Source: Enterococcus sp. PF1-24 (lineage in GTDB: Bacteria > Bacillota > Bacilli > Lactobacillales > Enterococcaceae). From it: 64,000 bases of DNA. The DNA is taken from positions 16,533 to 80,532 of the forward strand of contig NZ_JARXWL010000011.1 of assembly GCF_029893325.1 (NCBI RefSeq). Direction: 5' to 3'. Positions 57,819 through 64,000 of this stretch are shown here, in pieces. The position numbers and the translations under genes are program-made. Each line of letters opens with the position of its first letter. The first letter of the stretch is position 1. The notes under the pieces are model-generated. The model worked only from the letters and a program-made list of their open reading frames with translations. It ran no database searches and was not told where the DNA came from.

Positions 57819-58364
57819 TTGATTAACAATGTCGTTTTAGTTGGAAGACTAACGAAAGACCCTGATTTACGATACACATCAAGTGGAATTGCCGTGGCAA
57901 CTTTTACCTTGGCAGTGAATCGTAGTTATACAAGTCAAGATGGGAATAGAGAAGCAGATTTCATTAATTGCGTTATTTGGCGCAAATCTGCGGAAACATT
58001 GGCGAATTTTGGTCGTAAAGGTTCACTGATTGGTGTAACTGGTCGAATCCAGACGCGTTCTTATGATAATCAGCAAGGTCAAAAAGTTTATGTAACAGAA
58101 GTTGTGGCTGACAATTTCCAAATGTTAGAATCAAAAACTGTTTCTGAACAAAGACAAAGTTCTGGTGGTGGTTATTCAAACAATAACTACAACAATAATA
58201 ACAATGTCAATACTCAAGCTCCTAATAACGATTTGGGCAACAGTCAAGGATTTAATCAAGCATCTCAAGCATCACAAAATACAATGCCGAATTTCAGCCG
58301 TGATGTTGATCCGTTTGCCGCTGGCACAAGCATTGATATTTCTGATGATGATTTACCATTCTAA
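57819..58364 (+). CDS. ssb: single-stranded DNA-binding protein
   Basis: The 181-residue SSB starts with TTG preceded by GAGAGGGGATG. It has the OB fold ([22 protein letters not shown] through FQMLESK), a flexible Asn/Gln/Ser-rich linker (residues ~110-165) and the protein-interaction tail DISDDDLPF. It binds ssDNA in replication, repair and recombination. It is co-transcribed with rpsF and rpsR. Confidence 0.98.
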   Translation: MINNVVLVGRLTKDPDLRYTSSGIAVATFTLAVNRSYTSQDGNREADFINCVIWRKSAETLANFGRKGSLIGVTGRIQTRSYDNQQGQKVYVTEVVADNFQMLESKTVSEQRQSSGGGYSNNNYNNNNNVNTQAPNNDLGNSQGFNQASQASQNTMPNFSRDVDPFAAGTSIDISDDDLPF

Positions 58365-58387
58365 AAGTTATAAAGGAGGGAAATAGG

Positions 58388-58624
58388 ATGGCACAACAAA
58401 GAAGAGGCGGACGTAAACGTCGCAAAGTAGATTATATTGCAGCAAACCATATCGAACATATTGATTATAAAGATGTGGAATTACTAAAAAGATTTATTTC
58501 TGAACGCGGAAAAATTTTACCACGTCGTGTAACTGGTACTGGTGCGAAAAACCAACGCAAATTAACAGTAGCAATCAAACGTGCACGTATTATGGGATTA
58601 TTACCTTTCGTTGGTGAAGAATAA
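58388..58624 (+). CDS. rpsR: ribosomal protein bS18
   Basis: The 78-residue basic protein has [34 protein letters not shown] and [17 protein letters not shown] (here [13 protein letters not shown]) motifs of S18. AAAGGAGG precedes the ATG. It ends the operon and is followed by a terminator and a second parS site. Confidence 0.98.
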   Translation: MAQQRRGGRKRRKVDYIAANHIEHIDYKDVELLKRFISERGKILPRRVTGTGAKNQRKLTVAIKRARIMGLLPFVGEE

Positions 58625-58644
58625 TTATATAATGATAAATGTTG

Positions 58645-58690
58645 AAGTTGTAATTTCGCTTTTAAGTAAGTGAAATTGCAACTTTTTTTA
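58645..58690 (+). terminator. terminator after rpsR
   Basis: Stem AAGTTGTAATTTCGCTT / AAGTGAAATTGCAACTT with a 6-base loop is followed by T7. Confidence 0.9.
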
Positions 58691-58706
58691 TGTTTTAAAA
58701 GTTGGA

Positions 58707-58722
58707 TGTTTCACGTGAAACA
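58707..58722. promoter_or_regulatory. second parS site
   Basis: A second perfect TGTTTCACGTGAAACA lies 928 bases from the first. The two form a small ParB nucleation cluster around ssb-rpsR. Confidence 0.92.
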
Positions 58723-58875
58723 TTTTTCTGGAATGGGCAATTTTGATTTCCTATCAGTCGTTTTTTCTAGTATACTAGTAGGTAAGCAAAAATAAAGATA
58801 CTGGCTTAGCATTAGGAATCATGGGCTTTTTAGCCACAGGTATTTCTGATGTGGTATAGAAAGGTAGGTATAGAT

Positions 58876-59328
58876 ATGAAAGTTGTTTTTTTGAAAGATG
58901 TTAAAGGTAAAGGTAAAAAAGGTGAGATTAAAGAAGTACCAACTGGCTATGCCAATAACTTTCTTCTGAAAAATGGTCTAGCTAAAGAAGCTAATAAAAG
59001 TGCTTTGAGTGAAGTGGCTGGTCAAAAACGTGCTAAAGAAAAACAAGACGCTGAAGTTTTACAAGAAGCCAAAGATTTAAAAGTCGTTTTAGAAAAAGAA
59101 GAAACGGTAGTAGAAATTAAAGCCAAAGCTGGAGAAGATAGCCGTTTATTCGGTTCAATTCCTTCAAAACAAGTAGCGGAAGCTTTGAATAAACAATATG
59201 GCATTAAACTTGATAAACGTAAAATGGACATGCCTGAACCAATTAAAACATTAGGTTATAGCAATATTTCTGTGAAACTGCATCATGAAGTAACTGCTAA
59301 AATTAAAGTTCACGTAGTTCAAGAGTAA
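58876..59328 (+). CDS. rplI: ribosomal protein bL9
   Basis: The 150-residue L9 has the N-terminal domain [31 protein letters not shown], a long connecting helix, and the C-terminal [19 protein letters not shown] domain. I use the ATG at 58876, preceded by AAAGGTAGG; the ATG at 58849 is rejected. gdpP, which often precedes rplI in related genomes, is not seen in the 251-base gap upstream. dnaB follows. Confidence 0.97.
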   Translation: MKVVFLKDVKGKGKKGEIKEVPTGYANNFLLKNGLAKEANKSALSEVAGQKRAKEKQDAEVLQEAKDLKVVLEKEETVVEIKAKAGEDSRLFGSIPSKQVAEALNKQYGIKLDKRKMDMPEPIKTLGYSNISVKLHHEVTAKIKVHVVQE

Positions 59329-59339
59329 TCAAGTAGCGG

Positions 59340-59406
59340 TGAGAGTGACATTACCAATTGTTTTAACAGCTAAAACAGTTGGTAATGCTCTTGCCTGCTT
59401 GTTTTT
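59340..59406 (+). terminator. hairpin after rplI
   Basis: A long stem (GAGAGT.ACATTACCAA.TGTTTTA / TAAAACA.TTGGTAATGCTCTT) is followed ~15 bases later by GTTTTT. It is a probable terminator or attenuator between rplI and dnaB. Confidence 0.65.
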
Positions 59407-59523
59407 AATAAGTTGATTTAGCTGGCTTTTTTTTGTAAAATAGATAGGCTAGCTTGTTTCATTTATGAAGTGAAGCTTGTTTTGGTGTAATATTTAAGTG
59501 AGATGATTAGGAGCGTTGTACAT

Positions 59524-60888
59524 ATGAGTGAAGTTTGGCAAGATCGGATTCCACCGCAAAATATTGAAGCTGAACAAGCCGTTCTTGGTTCAATATTTTT
59601 GGAATCCGATACTTTAATTGAAGCATTAGAATATATAGAAGCAAAAGATTTTTATCGTCGTAGTCATCAAATCATTTTCCAAACGATGGTTGATTTAAGC
59701 AATCGCAATGAAGCCATTGATATTATTACCATGCAAGCTCGCTTGGAACAAGATCATTTGCTAGAGGATGTCGGTGGCTTAGGCTATTTGACGGAGTTAG
59801 TTACAGCGGTACCGACCGCGGCTAACTTGGCTCACTATGCTAAAATTGTCGAAGAGCAGTCTTTGTTGCGGAGTTTAATTCAAACAGCTACTACTATAGT
59901 AACTAATGGTTTTGAACAAGGGGAAGATGTTCAAACAATTTTAGATGATGCGGAAAAAAGCATTCTGGAAGTTGCGGAAAAAAGAAATCGTAGCGGTTTC
60001 TTGAAAATTTCTGATGTCTTAGCTAATACCATTGAAAACATTGAAAGTTTAGCCAGTAACGATGAAGAAATTACCGGTTTACCAACTGGTTATCAAGCGT
60101 TAGATAAAATGACCGCTGGTTTCCAACCGGAAGAGTTAATCATCTTAGCTGCCCGACCTGCCGTCGGGAAAACCGCCTTTGCTTTAAACATTGCTCAAAA
60201 CGTCGGCACTAAAACTGACCGTTCAGTAGCTATTTTCAGTTTGGAAATGGGGGCGGAGTCTTTAGTTAACCGGATGTTGTGTGCTGAGGGCTCCATAGAA
60301 GCCAGCCACTTGCGAACAGGGCAACTGACAGAAGAAGAGTGGGACAACTTAATGATGGCCATGGGGAGCCTGTCAAATGCTAATATTTACATTGATGATA
60401 CCCCAGGGATTAAAATTTCTGAAATTCGTGCCAAATGCCGTAAGTTAGCGCAAGAAAAAGGCAATCTTGGCTTGATTCTGATTGACTATTTGCAGCTGAT
60501 TGAAGGAACGGGCCGTGAAAACCGGCAACAAGAAGTTTCAGAAATTTCTCGTCAGTTGAAAAAGCTTGCAAAAGAATTAAAAGTACCAGTAATCGCGCTA
60601 TCTCAGCTTTCACGGGGAGTTGAGCAGCGACAAGATAAACGACCAGTCCTAAGTGATATTCGGGAGTCTGGGTCAATTGAGCAGGATGCCGATATCGTAG
60701 CTTTCTTATATCGAGATGATTATTATGAGCGGGGCAGCGAAGATGGCGATTATGAACCACCAGAAAACGATAATATCGTGGAAGTAATCATTGAGAAAAA
60801 CCGGAGTGGTGCTCGAGGAACCGTTGAGTTGCTCTTTATTAAAGAATATAATAAATTCTCTTCGATTTCTTTACGAGAAGAGTATTAA
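59524..60888 (+). CDS. dnaB: replicative DNA helicase DnaB
   Basis: The 454-residue hexameric helicase has the N-terminal domain (RIPPQNIEAEQAVLGSIFLES), a linker, and the RecA-like domain with Walker A LAARPAVGKTAFALN, EMGAESLVNRML, IDYLQLIEG, ALSQLSRGVEQR and SDIRESGSIEQDADIV. I use the ATG at 59524 with AGGAG ~12 bases upstream. The upstream in-frame ATG at 59503 overlaps it and is less likely. Confidence 0.98.
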   Translation: MSEVWQDRIPPQNIEAEQAVLGSIFLESDTLIEALEYIEAKDFYRRSHQIIFQTMVDLSNRNEAIDIITMQARLEQDHLLEDVGGLGYLTELVTAVPTAANLAHYAKIVEEQSLLRSLIQTATTIVTNGFEQGEDVQTILDDAEKSILEVAEKRNRSGFLKISDVLANTIENIESLASNDEEITGLPTGYQALDKMTAGFQPEELIILAARPAVGKTAFALNIAQNVGTKTDRSVAIFSLEMGAESLVNRMLCAEGSIEASHLRTGQLTEEEWDNLMMAMGSLSNANIYIDDTPGIKISEIRAKCRKLAQEKGNLGLILIDYLQLIEGTGRENRQQEVSEISRQLKKLAKELKVPVIALSQLSRGVEQRQDKRPVLSDIRESGSIEQDADIVAFLYRDDYYERGSEDGDYEPPENDNIVEVIIEKNRSGARGTVELLFIKEYNKFSSISLREEY

Positions 60889-60894
60889 GAAATA

Positions 60895-60931
60895 GCCTCT
60901 GCTGTGGGAAACTGCGACAGAGGTTTTATTT
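60895..60931 (+). terminator. terminator after dnaB
   Basis: Stem GCCTCTG / CAGAGGT with an interior loop is followed by TTTTATTTT. Confidence 0.7.
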
Positions 60932-61002
60932 TAGCAAGTGTTTCATTAAAGGAACATTTATAGTAAAATAAAATAACGAAGATTAATTCAAGGTGGAACG
61001 AT

Positions 61003-61654
61003 ATGAAGAAAAAAATACTCCCGCTAATTTTTAGTTCAGTAGTATTACTGACGGCTTGTAATGGGAATACAAGTAGCAGCACGACTGAGAATAGCGATAA
61101 TATAGCTAATCAGGCAACTAGCGAAACAACTGCCAAAAAGGATGAAGAGCATCCTTTAGAAATAACTTCTAAAACAGCTAGCACCACACAGCTTTTTCAA
61201 GATGCTCGCAGCTTTTCTGATAAAGTCGCTTGGGTCTATCAAAAAGATTGTTGGCATCTAATTGATGAACAAGGGAAAATTAAATTTTCTTTAGCTGACA
61301 AAGAATTTCCTAATACTAATTTTGTGAATGGTTCAGCGGTGGTGGATAAAGCTCGCATGATTGATAAAACTGGTAAGTAAATGTTCGCTCCCCGTAAAGG
61401 TAGCGTTGAAAATGCCACCATCTCTAATCAAAAGTTCAACATTGAAGAAGAAGACGGCTCAACAACTTTCTATAATGTAGAAGGTAAAAAAGTAATTTAA
61501 GCCAGAAGATTATCGCACAATTAAAGATGATCAAGAAGCGCAGCTAGATGTTAATATCTTCATGACTGGTTATCTACGGGTGAAAACCGAGAACTGTGCT
61601 TTCTATTTAGATAAAGACGGTAAATACTTAACAGTGGATTTCTCGAAAAAGTAA
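61003..61654 (+). pseudogene. WG-repeat lipoprotein, broken by stop and frameshift
   Basis: From ATG 61003 the frame shows a lipobox LLTACNG, a Ser/Thr linker and a WG-type repeat (VAWVYQKDCWHLIDEQGKIKF). TAA at 61378-61380 stops it. The same frame reopens (MFAPRKGSVENATISNQKF) to about 61500, and the +1 frame then continues KPEDYRTIKDDQEAQLDV...YLRVKTENCAFYLDKDGKYLTVDFSKK to TAA at 61652. Two lesions therefore inactivate a surface lipoprotein of about 215 residues. AAGGTGG precedes the start. Confidence 0.75.
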
Positions 61655-61673
61655 GTGGTAAGGAGTGGGTATC

Positions 61674-61862
61674 ATGCTTATTATATGTAATAAATCTATT
61701 GATTTATTAAAGTTAGCCTTTTACTTTATATTAGTAATGGGCATAATCATCTTATTATTAGAGAGCATTTACTATATTAAATTCGGGAATCCGTTTTTTG
61801 ATAATTCAACGTTAATGGGTTTCATTTTAATATGTTATGCCTCTTATAATTTATTTGTTTAA
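61674..61862 (+). CDS. small two-TM membrane protein
   Basis: The 62-residue hydrophobic protein has two membrane segments (LAFYFILVMGIIILLLES and LMGFILICYASYNLF). AAGGAG lies ~9 bases before the ATG at 61674. It follows the broken lipoprotein gene by 19 bases and may have been its operon partner. No family is recognised. Confidence 0.5.
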   Translation: MLIICNKSIDLLKLAFYFILVMGIIILLLESIYYIKFGNPFFDNSTLMGFILICYASYNLFV

Positions 61863-61871
61863 ATGAATATA

Positions 61872-61912
61872 GAAAAGCGAGAAAACATTAATTGTTTTCT
61901 CGCTTTTTTTTA
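61872..61912 (+). terminator. terminator after the small membrane protein gene
   Basis: Stem AAAGCGAGAAAACA / TGTTTTCTCGCTTT with a 5-base loop is followed by T8. Confidence 0.9.
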
Positions 61913-61929
61913 TGAGATTAAGGCTAAGC

Positions 61930-62128
61930 TTGTGGATAACTAAAAAAGAACGTTTATTCGTTTTATCCACATGTGCATAAGGTGTGGATAAGTAGCTTTA
62001 GGATAACAGTTTATCAGAAGGTATAAATTACTTTAAAAAGCTTGATAAGACTGGAGTGTAGTGCTTTAGCTAGAAAAGTTAAACAGCTAAAAAGAACGTA
62101 TGTTTGTAAAATGTGAGATAGTGGATAA
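61930..62128. promoter_or_regulatory. DnaA-box cluster upstream of purA
   Basis: Within the 504-base gap before purA are TTGTGGATAA (61930-61939), TTATCCACA (61963-61971), TGTGGATAA (61983-61991) and AGTGGATAA (62120-62128). Three are perfect 9-mers. The gap is otherwise AT-rich and holds the purA promoter region. Such clusters away from oriC can titrate DnaA or regulate the adjacent gene. Confidence 0.7.
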
Positions 62129-62366
62129 CTTTATTTTATGGGGATAAAACATTAGGAAGAAATGACTAGTTTTTTTACAATTAATGTTTTGACAATAATA
62201 TAGCATTTTTTACTGTAATGTTCGTGTTTAATCAAATAATAATCGTTTTTTTATTTTAATTTTCGACTTTTAATTGAATATCAGCTGTTTTACTGTTAAA
62301 ATATTAACGGAATGCTGAAATAAGTTGTTCAGCTGGTCCATAAATAATTTAGATAGAGGTGTTTCC

Positions 62367-63659
62367 ATGTCATCAGTAGTTGTAGTTGGAACGCAATGGG
62401 GCGACGAAGGTAAAGGCAAAATTACCGATTTTTTAAGTGAAAATGCGGAAGTGATTGCTCGTTATCAAGGCGGCGACAATGCTGGCCATACGATTAAATT
62501 TGATGGAGTAACTTATAAATTGCATTTAATTCCATCAGGGATTTTTTACAAGGACAAAATTAGCGTGATTGGTAATGGCGTTGTGGTGAATCCTAAATCT
62601 TTAGTGAAAGAATTAGCGTATTTGCATGAACAAAAAGTAACCACGGATAATTTGCGAATTTCTGATCGGGCTCATGTGATTTTACCTTATCATATTCAAT
62701 TGGATCAGTTGCAAGAAGATGCGAAAGGCGACAACAAAATCGGCACAACCATTAAAGGCATCGGCCCTGCTTATATGGATAAAGCGGCCCGCATCGGGAT
62801 TCGGATTGCGGATTTATTAGATAAAGAAATTTTTGAAGAACGTTTACGGATTAATTTAGAAGAAAAAAATCGTTTGTTTACCAAAATGTTCGATAGCCAA
62901 CCTTTGGCTTTTGAAGAAATTTTTGAAGAATATTATGCTTATGGCCAACAAATTAAGCAATACGTTACCGATACTTCAGTTATTTTGAATGATGCTTTAG
63001 ATGAAGGCAAACGGGTTTTATTTGAAGGGGCGCAAGGGGTAATGTTGGATATTGACCAAGGAACTTATCCTTTTGTAACTTCTTCCAATCCGGTTGCTGG
63101 TGGCGTAACGATTGGTAGCGGCGTTGGCCCAGTTAAAATTGATAAAGTCGTGGGGGTTTGTAAAGCCTATACTTCTCGGGTAGGGGATGGCCCTTTCCCA
63201 ACGGAATTATTTGATGAAACAGGCAACCAAATTCGTGAAGTTGGTCGGGAATACGGCACAACAACTGGTCGTCCACGTCGGGTGGGCTGGTTTGATTCGG
63301 TAGTGATGCGTCATTCTCGCCGGGTTTCAGGAATTACTAATTTATCATTGAACTCAATTGATGTGTTGAGTGGTTTAGAAACCGTGAAAATTTGTACGGC
63401 TTATGAGTTAGACGGCAAAGAAATTTATCATTATCCCGCTAGCTTGAAGGAATTAAATCGTTGTAAACCAATTTATGAAGAGTTGCCAGGTTGGTCAGAA
63501 GATATTACTGGTTGTAAAACTTTAGCCGACTTACCAGAAAATGCCCGCAACTATGTTCGCCGCGTTTCCGAGTTGGTGGGGGTACGGATTTCAACTTTCT
63601 CTGTTGGACCTGACCGTAATCAAACCAATATTTTGGAAAGCGTCTGGGCGCAAGTTTAA
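62367..63659 (+). CDS. purA: adenylosuccinate synthetase
   Basis: PurA converts IMP to adenylosuccinate with GTP. The 430-residue protein has the P-loop [84 protein letters not shown] and [14 protein letters not shown] use the ATG at 62367 with AGAGGTG ~6 bases upstream; an in-frame ATG at 62325 is rejected. It is monocistronic. Confidence 0.98.
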   Translation: MSSVVVVGTQWGDEGKGKITDFLSENAEVIARYQGGDNAGHTIKFDGVTYKLHLIPSGIFYKDKISVIGNGVVVNPKSLVKELAYLHEQKVTTDNLRISDRAHVILPYHIQLDQLQEDAKGDNKIGTTIKGIGPAYMDKAARIGIRIADLLDKEIFEERLRINLEEKNRLFTKMFDSQPLAFEEIFEEYYAYGQQIKQYVTDTSVILNDALDEGKRVLFEGAQGVMLDIDQGTYPFVTSSNPVAGGVTIGSGVGPVKIDKVVGVCKAYTSRVGDGPFPTELFDETGNQIREVGREYGTTTGRPRRVGWFDSVVMRHSRRVSGITNLSLNSIDVLSGLETVKICTAYELDGKEIYHYPASLKELNRCKPIYEELPGWSEDITGCKTLADLPENARNYVRRVSELVGVRISTFSVGPDRNQTNILESVWAQV

Positions 63660-63723
63660 GATAAATAAAAAGACATTCTGGAAATTGGAACTGCCACTAT
63701 AATTAGATACAACTAAAAAAGAG

Positions 63724-63756
63724 CACCTCAAATTTAGTAAAATAAATTTGGAGGTG
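63724..63756 (+). promoter_or_regulatory. hairpin that includes the transposase ribosome binding site
   Basis: CACCTCAAATTTA / TAAATTTGGAGGTG forms a 13-bp stem (one bulged base) whose right arm contains GGAGGTG, the ribosome binding site of the IS3-type gene. Transcripts entering from purA would fold and hide the site. Confidence 0.6.
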
Positions 63757-63763
63757 TTTTCTG

Positions 63764-64000
63764 ATGTCAAAACATAATTTTTACCCAACTGAACTTAAAA
63801 TTCAAATTATTAAAAGATTTTTAAACGGTGAAAGTGCAGCTTCACTTCGTGAAGAATTTCAAATTTCTAGCAGAGGAACTATTTACAAATGGAAAAAGTG
63901 GTACCTAAGTGGCGAGGTTGAGAGGCTAAATTTTTCTTCAGGACGTCCATCAGAAAGAGAATTATCTACTTCTGATAAGTTAGAAAAGGCAGTAAAGGAA
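63764..64000 (+). mobile_element. IS3-family element, OrfA start (partial)
   Basis: The ORF is open to the window end (79 codons). It reads MSKHNFYPTELKIQIIKRFL, then a helix-turn-helix with GESAASLREEFQISSRGTIYKWKKWY and SSGRPSERELS, typical of IS3-type OrfA that binds the terminal repeats. The element probably begins a few dozen bases upstream, near 63690-63720, but I cannot fix its end. OrfB would lie beyond the window. Confidence 0.85.

Noticed and set aside
58784..58860. Short frame [18 protein letters not shown] before rplI as a gene or gdpP remnant
   Set aside because: No start with a ribosome binding site, stops close upstream, and no similarity to GdpP motifs that I can see.

Overview
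The window is an origin-proximal piece of a low-GC Gram-positive chromosome, most like the Lactobacillales and probably Enterococcaceae. The evidence is gene content and order (mnmG-mnmE ... jag-yidC-rnpA-rpmH, oriC, dnaA-dnaN-yaaA-recF-gyrB-gyrA, then rpsF-ssb-rpsR, rplI-dnaB, purA), AT-rich sequence, GGAGG-type ribosome binding sites and enterococcal-style PTS and secreted proteins. The genus cannot be fixed from this sequence alone. Replication genes run outward on both sides of oriC, which lies in the rpmH-dnaA and dnaA-dnaN gaps. Two perfect parS sites flank ssb-rpsR.

Left to right: (1) 0-4.2 kb, a muropeptide-recycling operon (sugar kinase end, MupG, esterase, AnmK) followed by an RpiR/MurR-type regulator. 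(2) 4.4-14.2 kb, an accessory zone: a secreted DUF5648 protein, seven small membrane-anchored or lipoprotein genes and a DUF2142 membrane protein. These are bracketed by two direct copies of a ~120 bp element with terminal inverted repeats, next to a serine recombinase and a nonsense-interrupted HXXEE gene. (3) mnmG and mnmE. (4) 18-31 kb, a rhamnose/rhamnogalacturonide locus: AraC regulator, rhaB-rhaA-rhaD-fucO, rhaM, a second AraC regulator, and a leftward operon of GH105 hydrolase, three TRAP subunits and a TIM-barrel isomerase. This locus separates mnmE from jag. (5) jag, yidC, rnpA, rpmH and oriC. (6) dnaA to gyrA. (7) 44-57 kb, an accessory zone: Fic-like protein, TetR, a ketopantoate-reductase-like protein, a bacteriocin-like secreted protein, a complete beta-glucoside-type PTS operon with a tyrosine-phosphatase-like protein and a GH1 enzyme, and a YefM/YoeB pair whose toxin has a stop codon. 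(8) rpsF to purA, then the start of an IS3-family element at the right edge.

The rhamnose and TRAP genes plausibly form one pathway. The TRAP system imports unsaturated rhamnogalacturonan disaccharide, GH105 releases L-rhamnose, and RhaM, RhaA, RhaB and RhaD convert it to DHAP and lactaldehyde, which FucO reduces. The two promoter regions share an almost identical 18-bp motif.

The most unusual signal is a family of intergenic repeats with an exact 124-bp period at four loci. Their hairpin arms differ between copies but stay complementary. At three loci the array ends in a truncated left arm just before the start of a co-oriented gene, one of them rnpA. The gyrB-gyrA gap holds an unrelated ~100-bp tandem repeat with similar hairpin-preserving divergence. 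Four accessory genes are interrupted by single lesions or frameshifts, which suggests ongoing decay of the accessory gene set.
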